This document shows, in pieces, positions 55,564 through 64,000 of a DNA stretch of 64,000 nucleotides. The notes beneath the pieces were generated by a model. It saw only the letters and a list, made by a program, of their open reading frames with translations. It was not told the origin of the DNA and made no database searches. The position numbers were made by a program, and so were the translations under genes. Source of the DNA: Tretioscincus oriximinensis (taxonomy: Eukaryota > Chordata > Lepidosauria > Squamata > Gymnophthalmidae); contig JAJVDF010000507.1 in assembly GCA_022410635.1 (NCBI GenBank), forward strand, positions 413,006 to 477,005, written 5' to 3'. The first letter of the stretch is position 1, and each line of letters starts with the position of its first letter.

Positions 55564-56307
55564 TTACCCCCCTTCCTTAGGTTTCTCCGGGTACTTCTCA
55601 TGAAACCGTTTTACCAGTAAGGGTGCACGCACCTCATCTGCGTCCACCCAACAATATTCTGCAGGGGGTAAGTGTTTCCAAAGCACGAAGTATTGTAATT
55701 TTCCTGCTTTTCTTTTAAATTTGGATGCATAGTCAATTACCCGTCTATTGCCTTGTTTTATTGCTCTAAGTTTCCTAATAGCCGCCTCCCTCCAGAATGG
55801 GTCCCCAAAGCGTTTCCACAATCCCATTGTGAGGGATTTGACAGATCTCAATTCTTCTGCCTCACTTTGCTGTAATTGCAGAAGCCATTCCTGCGCTTCT
55901 CCCCTAAATTTGCTTACCACAAATTGTACTCGATGTGCTTCTGACACAAATATGTCCCCATAACAGGCCATGTATGCTGATATTTGCGCCAGAAAGCCCG
56001 GTAGGTCGTCCAGGTTGCCGTTGAAAGTGATTCTCAGGTCTCCTGGCGCCGGGGTGAACATCTGCCTTGGCTGCTCCATCAGCGCTGTTCTATCTGCCTG
56101 CATTCTCTGCCTTTCTACGTTGGCGTTTTCCCTTTCTGGTCCCGCAGACCGCACTTCAGATAGCTCCCTTATCTTCGGCCTCGCGCCTGACTCAGGTGTT
56201 TCCCATAGTTGGCGGGTGAGGTTGCTCCACTGAGGGACAGTATCGGAGCCCTCTGCCACGCCAGGAAGCCTTTTGTCAGGCATGATGTTCTTCTCTTCGT
56301 GGCTCAT
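55564..56307 (-). CDS. Gag-chromodomain fusion protein of the non-autonomous gypsy element
   Basis: I choose the ATG at 56307-56305 (context AAGAAGATGA), giving 247 codons; the frame stays open to 56352 without an ATG. Residues about 90-200 match the Ty3/gypsy Gag capsid fold: ITFNGNLDDLPGFLAQISAY, VVSKFRGEAQEWLLQL, FGDPFWREAAIRKLRAIKQG and VIDYASKF. From about residue 203 the frame passes directly into KLQYFVLWKHLPPAEYCWV then LVKRFHEKYPEKP, which is the chromodomain-like tail of a chromovirus integrase. No zinc knuckle follows the Gag part. All of pol between Gag and chromodomain appears deleted in frame. The product could still assemble particles or bind chromatin; that is inference. Confidence 0.8.
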   Translation of the reverse strand: MSHEEKNIMPDKRLPGVAEGSDTVPQWSNLTRQLWETPESGARPKIRELSEVRSAGPERENANVERQRMQADRTALMEQPRQMFTPAPGDLRITFNGNLDDLPGFLAQISAYMACYGDIFVSEAHRVQFVVSKFRGEAQEWLLQLQQSEAEELRSVKSLTMGLWKRFGDPFWREAAIRKLRAIKQGNRRVIDYASKFKRKAGKLQYFVLWKHLPPAEYCWVDADEVRAPLLVKRFHEKYPEKPKEGG

Positions 56308-56353
56308 CTTCTTGGGCAGGAAAAAAAAAATCCTGGGGGGACTGCTGACCACT

Positions 56354-56698
56354 TGTGATGGTAGAGGTAGGGGATGAAGGACACTCCGGACAAGAATGTG
56401 ATTTCAGTTCTGAAANTGTTTATTCAGCTCAGCTCAGCTCTCCGTCTTAGTCTGGTCAGCAGTGAAGACTGCCCCAGCAAGTCCCTCTATTTATACATCT
56501 TGCTGGCCAATCTCAGCTGACCAGGTCCATAGCTTACAGTTCATTGGTTGTTTTACAATGCTGTTCCAAAACCTGAAGCTCACCTCAAAACTTCACATCA
56601 ACATATATTTACCTCAAAATTATTTACATATATATTACCACAACTTTATACATTCCTTATATGACTTTATATACATATTATGCCATGTACTCATGACA
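56354..56698 (-). repeat. 5' LTR of the gypsy element
   Basis: 345 bp, the same length as the other LTR with about eight substitutions and one N. The Gag frame begins about 50 bp inside it. Confidence 0.92.
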
Positions 56699-56703
56699 GC
56701 GGA

Positions 56704-57165
56704 TCATTATCTTTCAAACATAAAAGCAAAAGTATGGGAAACTTATCTTTAGCACGTTATGTTATACTTCTAAAATAAAGGTATTATTAAGCAACAACAT
56801 TCTCTGCAAATATCAGAATTTCACTACATGCACAAATCTTGGAGTGATCCTGTGGGTCATCCTATGCAGTCCAAACTGTTACAATCTAGAAGCCCTTAAT
56901 TGCTGTTGTTGGAAATGGGGGCTTGAAAAAGGTATCAACATCATCATATTATAATCTAAGATTACTAATTCAAAAAATGCAGGAAGTGTTGCNACAAGGA
57001 AGGCGGTTAAAACCCCAGGGCTTGCCCTTCAGGATGAACCCTCCCTCCATACCCCAAAAGGGATGTGGAAGGTGAGTAAAACCCCATGGGAGGACCTGGA
57101 GAGGCAACCAGTTATTTCCCTGGGGCTTACCCTTTGGGATTTACCATCCTCTGTGGCAAGTAAGT
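56704..57165. other. No gene; two loosely similar GC-rich segments
   Basis: CCCCAGGGCTTGCCCTTCAG (57013-57032) and CCTGGGGCTTACCCTTTGGG (57119-57138) look like diverged copies about 105 bp apart, perhaps the start of the following minisatellite-like tract. Confidence 0.35.
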
Positions 57166-57169
57166 CTCG

Positions 57170-57555
57170 CTACGATGGAGGTAAGTGGTGGAAGGAAGGA
57201 TGGGGAAAGGAATGGAGCAGTGCAGGCAAGGGCAGAGAAATAGATGCATGCATTGGGAAAGGGCTAGAGTTGTGGAAGCAAGGGGTAGAGGGAGTAGGTG
57301 AAGGGATGGGGAAAGCAATGGGGTGGAGGAATGGATAAGGAAAAAAAAGGAGTGGTCGAGGAAGAGTGTGTGTGTGGAATAGGTGAATGGGGAAAGAGGT
57401 GGAAAGGTGGAGGCAAGGGTTCGAGGGGTGACCGGAGGAGTGGAGAAAGTGAGGAGACAAGGGTTGAGGGATGTATAGATAGATGGATGGGAAAAGGGAT
57501 GTGTGGTGGAGGCAAGGTGTAGAGAGATGGCTAGAGGGGAAAAAGGAATGGATAA
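57170..57555 (+). repeat. Purine-rich degenerate minisatellite
   Basis: Nearly 400 bp of the plus strand is G/A-rich with irregularly repeated words such as GGAATGG, GGGGAAAG, GGTGGAGG and GGCAAGGG at spacings of about 25-60 bp. The opposite strand gives a 149-codon Ser/Pro/Leu-rich frame that is a compositional shadow. Confidence 0.7.
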
Positions 57556-57845
57556 AATCATTAGTGCATTTAACAATTTCTCAAATTATATACAGAGCTT
57601 AATTTATCTTCATAGAGATGCTGCAAAATCCTGAAATCTTCTCATACTCAAATTAATCACTTATCTCAATCTGTTTAACTCTCCCAGTAGATCTACTAGC
57701 AGAAACAACTATGTTTTATTCTCCCTAGTCACGTCAAAATTGTATTCTATTATCTTACCTTATCCTTACCTTATTCAAATACCTTGTAAATCCTGGACAT
57801 TTCAGTCCTTTGCCCACTTTTGGACATGTTGACTTTAATAAGTTA
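57556..57845. other. No gene recognised
   Basis: AT-rich spacer. Confidence 0.35.
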
Positions 57846-57847
57846 AT

Positions 57848-57925
57848 TCTGTTTTTATTGTTAACCACCTTGAGAACTTTAGGTATAGGGTGGTGTAGAC
57901 ATGCAAATAGATAAAATAGAATAAT
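57848..57925 (+). mobile_element. L2 LINE 3' tail
   Basis: GTTTTTATTGTTAACCACCT, TGAGAACTTTAGGTATAGGG, AGATAAAATAGA: the same tail as the copy at 6780-6842 (GGTTTTATTGTTAACCACCC). Confidence 0.75.
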
Positions 57926-58054
57926 GAGTAGCTCCGGTTTGATTTGGAAAATATCTGTGCTGTGAATTTATTCCTGTGTGAAATGGATGGATTCATTTCA
58001 CAGGATGAAATTAACCCATTTATTGCCATGCACTTACACTTTGATAGCAGGAAA

Positions 58055-58315
58055 ATAATTTGGTTGGTGTAGTAGTTAGTGTTGGACTCATACCTGGTAG
58101 TCTCCTGGTTCAATTCCCCACTCCTCCATGAAAGCCAGCTGGGTGACCTTGAGCCAGTCACAGTTCTTTGAACTCTCTCAGCCCCACCTACTACACAGGG
58201 TGTCTGTTGTGGAGAAAGCAACAAAAGCTATGTGCACCACCCTATGGTTGGCCACCCTGAGACCTTCAGGTATAGGGTGGGATATAAATACAAATAAATA
58301 AATAAAATAAATAAA
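58055..58315 (+). mobile_element. CORE-SINE with L2-type tail
   Basis: TTGGTGTAGTAGTTAGTG, B box GGTTCAATTCC, AAAGCCAGCTGGGTGACCTT, GAGCCAGTCACAG, GGCCACCCTGAGACCTTCAG and AAATAAATAAATAAA. Very similar to the copy at 49.7 kb, so the family was active fairly recently. Confidence 0.88.
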
Positions 58316-59043
58316 TATTGTGATACCTCCAGAATTTTTCATTTTAAAGCTGTTCGTCATGGAACCAAGGTTCATGTGATCATGCTATGTTACTGTGACA
58401 CTATTATGCCAGTGACATGACAACAGAGAGCATAGTTTCTGTCAATACTGCTGAAATTACTTGAAGGCCAAAAATATATGTCTTATTTGACAATATGTTT
58501 TAAAAACCATCAACTAGTAGATTTAGTTTTGATTTCTGGCACACTTTTCTGCACTGGCCAGTACTGGATCTTGGATAATTTGAAGTGAGCAGACACTAAA
58601 TCTATGCTAAAAGTTGGTGGCAGTGATTAAAGGCAGATTAGGGGGGGTTGGAAGCTTCACTTTCCTTTTTTCGCCTGCTATTACAATGTCCACTGGACCA
58701 AAACTTAATTCAAAGAGTGAGATTTTCTATTGCTTTTTTGCTGGCATAGAGATGACTGCAGAAAAGCTGGCTATATGACATAGTCAGAAAATAGAAGAAA
58801 AGATTCAGCCTGGGTTAACTGGAATAATAAGGTAGCTTAAAATAATACTCGAAAATAGAATGGACTGTGTGATGAAGTTGAAATCTGCTGTGGCTTGCAT
58901 CCAAATAATCTATTAAGGTGTAAATATGAAAATGTACTCCACGGAAAAGTTGAATTGGACTTGGAAACTGACCTGGCTCTCCAATAAGGCTTAGAAAGAA
59001 GAAACATATAGCATTGCCTTTACATTAATAATTCCTAGAGATA
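58316..59043. other. No gene recognised
   Basis: AT-rich sequence with short frames only. Confidence 0.4.
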
Positions 59044-59257
59044 TACAGGGTGCTTCAAAAAAATGTATACATACTTTGAACTTCCATACGATGTACAGAA
59101 TCAGTGGTGACTCCTACTCATTTGTTATTTACGTTTTATTTACATTGGACTTTAAGCTTTCTAATTTCCTGAAATTTAACTTTGTAGAACAATAGAACAG
59201 TAAATAAATTTTCTGTGGAAGTTCACAGTATGTATACATTTTTTGAAGCACCCTGTA
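59044..59257. mobile_element. Tc1/mariner-type MITE (210 bp) with TA duplication
   Basis: The element 59046-59255 begins CAGGGTGCTTCAAAAAAATG with TATACATACTTTGAAC and ends with its inverse. The inverted repeats are about 36 bp with one indel and one mismatch. TA dinucleotides flank both ends (59044-59045, 59256-59257), the target site of the IS630/Tc1/mariner group. There is no transposase frame; it needs one in trans. Confidence 0.88.
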
Positions 59258-60960
59258 TTTAGTTAGATGGCAGCAAGTCCCTCTCTTTCTCTTTCTGTCT
59301 CTGTGTGCATTTGAAAAGTAAAAAGGCTTTTCTAAATGTTACTGAAGGTGTTGTTGAAGGAATTGGCTTTTCAAATTATTCTTGTTCCAAAATATTTCAA
59401 GAAAGATTAAGAGATAAGAAATGAGACCAAACGAACAGACTTTTGAAGACTCAGGTCTGATTAATTGTATTGATATATGGTCTTTGTTTGCCCCTGTTCC
59501 CATTAATGGCAAGGAGAATAATACAGGCCTCTCTAGTAAAGAAGAAGTTAAAGAAATAGGGGAGAGGCTTAAAAGAAAAACAATATGCAAAACTCTAAAA
59601 AAAATACCCCAAATTCGGCAAGACTATTGAGAAGCATAGAAATGGAGGCATTTTTAAACTTTTACTTTCTTGAGAGTATCAGAGAAAGTCTTGCAATTTC
59701 ATTTTTATGANCTGGCAAAAGCAGGATATCATCTCCTTTATAAAGGACATTTAAATCAATTTCATATTTTTAAAAGATGAACAGATTCAAAACTGTTGGA
59801 GATTAGAATGGAACTACATTGAACCAATTTGACCAATGTGGCTGCAGATTGATTCAAATCAAATAAANTTTTTTAATTTTATATCATTCTGTTTAATATC
59901 AAGCTTTATTTTACTGAACACNTGGGAGAGAAGGGGGGGCATATAATGCATTAGAATAAAAGAAGAATGCATGTTATTTTAAATATGTAGATAATATAAA
60001 CCAAAATTACGATTAAAAGGAAACTACTAGCTTCCTGTATGCTATTCACCACTGCAGTTTCTTAAGTACAAGTCACACCAGATATAAAATTTGAATTTTG
60101 TTAAACTGAGTCCAAGGATTCAGGTGGGGAAAAATAACAATAAGGGATCTCTTCGATCATCAAAAAAATATAACATGTTTTATTGGAGAGGTGTTTAGGA
60201 CCGAATAATTGGTTGAAAACTAGAGTTATTAGGGTCTGGATTAGAAGGGATTAAGTTATAATAACTATAATTGTGCTATTAGGTCCCCTGGGAAAAATAG
60301 AGAAAAGGTGCAGACACATGACAAAAACATATCTCTTCCTCTATTTCATGTTCCTCTTCTTCTGTCATTGGGCCACATGTGTTCACTAGCCTTCACGTTG
60401 CATCTGGAGGTGATCTGCAATAGGAAAGGACTGGATCTTCTGCAGATCTTTTCTGTGTGCATAGTGAAGGCTAGCTAATCTCCACTGAAAGATTCCTGCA
60501 GACTTGTCATATGTCCTCCCTTGCAATGATATGACCTGTGCAAGAGGGGGCCAGCCAATAAAGCTGCAGAATTGAGGCAGGCCAGGCATGTGAAGATCAT
60601 TTCACAGCAGATCTTCTCATCAGTAGGCGCCAGCTCTGTGCGTCTTCCAGAAAAGATATGTCCCCTTTTCTCTCCATTTTTTCCTAGCAAAATCCACAGT
60701 CACTAGAATGTTATTTGTCTACCAGTGCCTTTTAAATATTTTTTAAAAATAAATTCTGGAGTGGTTAAAGACAGAAGAAAAATGCTAGTTGCCTTGCCTA
60801 GAAATTTAAAATGAACCTGAGACAAAGTATAATTCACTTTAGCTTATAAACTAATGTCCACACACACACGTCAGTTGCTGGTGCTGCTCACTATCTATAT
60901 TGACAGTGGTATCTTAGTGTATGGCTCATTGGTTTATGCTTCCTAGTTTCAGGAACTATG
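59258..60960. other. No gene recognised
   Basis: AT-rich, frames under 85 codons, no repeat seen. Confidence 0.4.
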
Positions 60961-60964
60961 TTCC

Positions 60965-61062
60965 TATGTTTAAGAACGTAAGAACATAAGAAGAGCCATA
61001 CTGGATCAGACCACAGACCATCAAGTCCAGCATTCTGTGTCACACCCTCTGNGTGAAAAAAT
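60965..61062 (-). mobile_element. CR1 LINE 3' tail fragment
   Basis: TTCCTATGTTTAAGAACGTAAGAAC... AGAAGAGCC ATACTGGATCAGACCACAG and CAGCATTCTGTGTCACACCC match the other CR1 3' ends; GTGTGAAAAAATGATG suggests an internal deletion. Confidence 0.7.
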
Positions 61063-61065
61063 GAT

Positions 61066-61690
61066 GNCTTTTGATGATGTTGTAATAGTAATTTATGCTT
61101 TCCAGTAATTTCACATCAGTGCCATAGAGATACCCGGGTATAGAATAAGGATTTAAATAATATGGATTAATGATCCAAACTAGCCTGTATTACTGCAAAA
61201 TGTAGAAAAGGCTAAGCTTGTGTCTTTTCTTTACCTTTTCAATCACACAGTACTAATTCTTGTTAGTAAAGAATGTAAGAATTAATATCTATCGGCAAAT
61301 TTATCCCTTAAAACATAAAATTATGCCCCCAAATAAATCATTCTCTCTAGGGACTATGCTTTATACACACATTTTGTGCCATAAATCTTTTATCAGAGAA
61401 GCTACATACTGCCACAGAATATAAAAGAAACTTTTAAGTAAATAATGAAATGCTTTTATAGCTTCCAAATATCAGATTTCCTCATCTGCATTTAGAAAAA
61501 AAATGTATTCTCCAACTCCAATGTAATTCCAAAGAAGACAGAGATGTCCAGTTCCCTGCCTTATTTTAAATTTAAATGTTTGATTAATGTTTGAATAATG
61601 CAAGAAAACTTAAAAGTTGATTTTGTTATTGATTTATTTTATTGCTCCAGGGTTGCAAACTGTTTGGGCTGTTAGGACATACAATGTTGC
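61066..61690. other. No gene recognised
   Basis: AT-rich sequence. Confidence 0.4.
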
Positions 61691-61699
61691 TTTTTATAA

Positions 61700-62320
61700 A
61701 TCAGTAGGAACCTGCCAACCACATGCTAGTGTAGACTATGGCAGGTCCAATAGATTGGCAGGCTTCTATTCCGATNAACAGATTGGCTCCCTTTTGTTGC
61801 AGCCTGGCAGCGCAGCACAGTACTGCTGCATTAGGAAATTCTACCGAAGAAAAGAGAAGGTGGAGCCAGCCGCGTTCTGCTGGCCCCATCCATAAGGAGC
61901 CTGGTTCTGGGTAACATTTTGGGATAGAGCTTGGCCATCCACATGCCAAAATATCCCAAAATGTTACCCTAGGCTCCCGTATGAATGGGGCCAGCAGAAC
62001 ATGGCCGTCTCCGCCTCTTTGCTTTGGCAGAATTTCCTCTAGCCAGACCTACACCTGCTTTCAGGGGCTGCTGCTGACAGATTGGCTTCAAGGAGGAGGC
62101 AAACGATCCTCCAACGATGGCAGCTGTAGCCCCCGAAAGCAGGCAGGGGGATGTTTGTGCACAAGATTGCTACATTCCGGAATATAGCTTCGTAAGCACA
62201 AGCGCAATTGCTAATATTCCGGAATACAGCTTTGTGGTGTGCACAGACATGTGATTGCTATATTCCGGAATATAGTTTTATTCCGGTTTTAAGCTGATTG
62301 TGGGAATGCAGCCTAAGTGT
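61700..62320. mobile_element. Fold-back element with CCGGAA palindrome array
   Basis: An imperfect inverted repeat (61833-61926 against 61952-62038, about 90 bp per arm, short loop) shares GGAAATTCT, GTTCTGCTGGCCCCAT and GTAACATTTTGGGATA. It is followed by three TTCCGGAATA-type palindromes (62171-62186, 62212-62227, 62259-62274) and a terminal CAGCCTAA, matching in reverse the unit at 54511-54660. GC-rich compared with its flanks. No transposase. Probably a non-autonomous DNA transposon. Confidence 0.5.
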
Positions 62321-64000
62321 TCCCTTAATTATTTTGAGCAGTATATAATCCTTGATAACTGCCTATGTTGTTCTATTCAAATTTTGCTAGAATTTATTCT
62401 AGTAGCATTGGCTAAGAATTGAAGCCCCAAAAAGTATAAGCAGGAAGCAGCAGCGATTCCTGGATGCTCCCCAGGAGTTCAGACCTGCCCCTGGGGAGTT
62501 CTAATCTTATTTATTGGGGTGATTACTGGCTCCGTTTGAATTCTCTGCCTCTGCACACCTGTGGCATTAAATGAGCAAACATGGGAGGCTTGAGAGCATC
62601 TCTGTCAGCCCTTCTCCTGTCTTAAAGTGACCTGAATTATGTTGGTGGCCATTTTGGTTGGGGGAAATCTTAAAGGGAAAGAAATAGCCATTATTACATG
62701 CCAGCAGAAGTGAAAGAAGAACTGGAGTGGAGCTCTTCCCTGAGTTGTCAAGATCATGGATGGGGAAGAGACTCNCTTCTCAATGCCAGCAGAAACTATA
62801 AAGGAGTTCCCTTTTAAGCTTCTCTTCATGACTGAGAACTGTGTCCTCAGGCTTCTCATTCAGCCATCAAGGGACAATTCCTTAGACTTGGGACTCTTCC
62901 TGCTGTAGACTTTATTTTGTGATGTACCTTGGCACAGAGACTGCCATAGCCTTCACTAGCATGGAGAGGAAGGCAATCAGTAGTCCAAGATATATCGCAA
63001 AATAAAGCCTAGAGCAGCAGAAAGGACTATAAAGTTCTGTCCCCATTAAGCCTTATTCTGGGTTGTAACTCAGTACAGAGCTTAGCTATCCACATACGAA
63101 TGTAGATGGCAGGCTACAATTCCTGTATGTTCTCTTATGTTCTTATGTTCTAAGCATTCCTCTGTGGCAACCAGTCCAACTGCTCTGAGATTAACCATAT
63201 CAAAACATCATTCCTCCCCAGAACACCTACTCCAGTCACCAAACCGTACGAATTTAGGGACTGGTTTTTTTTTTTAAAAAAAGTGATTTCTGCAGGCAAT
63301 ATCTGCCTTGCACATATAGCAAATTATAAATGCAGCTGCCCTCTTAGTGGTATAGTAAGGAATGTAATATTTCTCAAAATAGCTCAAAAAGAAACAAACC
63401 ACTTCCACATAGCACTGTTTATATGACCAGTTTCTTCCATTGGTTAAGCCTCTTGTGCTTAGAGACAATTGTTCAGGAGTAATTAAAATGAGAAAGCTTA
63501 GTTCAGTTTGACAAATTATTGAAAGCAGATAATGTATCCAAATATAAGACAGCTGCTTTTCCATTGGCTGAATAAAAGAGAGAAAGTGAAATGGCTTTGA
63601 TGACATTTCACTAATTAACTATTGCCATAACAACTGAAGGCCTTAGCTAAAAAAAAACCTGCTAACTTTCCCTTTTCATTTCACTACGGTTGGACCTTGT
63701 TCATTATCAGAATGGCTAAGTAATAACAAATTCGATTTGAAAAAAATGTAATTCTTAAATGGACAGCAGAAATTTCCTGTGTATTTTGTGTTGATTCAGG
63801 ATTTTTTTTGACATCTAATAAATTGCATTTCATAGTTATGGAGCTTCTAACTGTACCTGATTGGATTTTATAATCCAATCAGAGTAATCAGAACATTGGA
63901 TGCAGCCACACATATATACACAGGAGGGAGAGAGAAAGATGAGCTACCAACCCCACCCCAAGATCCAGACCAGCTAACATGTAGCAACAGCTGAAAAGCA
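62321..64000. other. No gene; one tiny CR1 end
   Basis: TGTTCTCTTATGTTCTTATG at 63129-63148 is a CR1-type TTCTTATG terminal repeat, sense on plus. The rest is AT-rich with frames up to 110 codons (63274-63606, minus) and no domain. Confidence 0.4.

Larger units (their letters stand above)
55198..56703 (-). mobile_element. Complete non-autonomous Ty3/gypsy element (TSD-LTR-gag/chromo-LTR-TSD)
   Basis: Two 345-bp LTRs (55203-55547 and 56354-56698) begin TGTGATGG and end CTCATGACA, and are flanked by the 5-bp duplication GCGGA (55198-55202, 56699-56703). I count about eight differences plus one N between the LTRs, so insertion is fairly recent. In the minus orientation each LTR has TATAAATA (55337-55344) and AATAAA (55268-55273). 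A purine tract, AGGGGGGCGGGA, touches the 3' LTR. A TGG lies 2 nt inside the 5' LTR as a possible primer-binding start. The 806-bp interior holds a single reading frame. No protease, RT, RNase H or integrase core remains. Confidence 0.93.

Noticed and set aside
57127..57576. 149-codon Ser/Pro/Leu-rich minus-strand frame
   Set aside because: Overlapping frames on the same strand are equally long and low-complexity; it is a shadow of the purine-rich tract.
1..64000. Prokaryotic features such as operons, CRISPR arrays or phage
   Set aside because: No dense coding, no ribosome-binding-site pattern and no regularly spaced direct repeats; the content is vertebrate retroelements.

Overview
This window looks like non-genic (intergenic or intronic) DNA from a vertebrate nuclear genome, most likely a squamate or other lepidosaur reptile. 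The evidence is the repeat mixture: CR1 LINEs with a (TTCTTATG)n-type 3' end, L2 LINEs, tRNA/CORE SINEs that share the L2 tail, L1 ORF2 fragments of the lizard type, an RTE-BovB fragment, Penelope-like elements, Ty3/gypsy and Ty1/copia LTR elements, and a mariner-type MITE. The DNA is AT-rich. I found no complete host protein-coding gene, no convincing exon and no bona fide tRNA or rRNA gene. Nearly every coding signal belongs to a retroelement, and almost all are broken by stops and frameshifts.

Layout. 1-10 kb: a Penelope-like element (PLE) tail, CR1 pieces, an LTR split by an L2 insertion, and a second LTR with a duplicated U3. 10-20 kb: L1 fragments (one apparently interrupted by a CR1 copy), SINEs, a decayed gypsy Gag, a 65-bp near-perfect palindrome, and a head-to-head pair of PLE terminal repeats. 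20-26 kb: a degenerate L2 (minus strand), a copia 3' end with its LTR, two SINEs, and a young L2 whose reverse transcriptase frame is still open for 417 codons. 26-46 kb: sparse, with LTR-like blocks, L1, BovB, CR1, two LINE endonuclease relics, a PLE GIY-YIG domain and an L2 relic. 46-54 kb: L1 relics, CORE-SINEs and about 2.4 kb of degenerate gypsy pol. 54-64 kb: hAT-like repeats, a complete non-autonomous gypsy element (LTR - Gag/chromodomain - LTR with target-site duplication), a purine-rich minisatellite, a mariner MITE and a fold-back element.

How the parts work together. There is no pathway or operon here; the relationships are parasitic. The CORE-SINEs carry the same 3' tail as the L2 LINEs, which is how such SINEs borrow LINE reverse transcriptase. 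The 1.5-kb gypsy derivative keeps LTRs, polypurine tract, a Gag domain and a chromodomain but lacks all enzymes, so it would need an autonomous relative.

The most interesting system is the Penelope-like family. A PLE C-terminal coding relic at 1.2 kb runs directly, in the same orientation, into a dispersed repeat present at least eight times in the window. That repeat contains a hammerhead-ribozyme-like core (CUGANGA, a six-pair stem II, GAAA, closing stem I), with one intact copy at 19629-19666. PLE terminal repeats are known to carry hammerheads, so this identification is plausible but untested.
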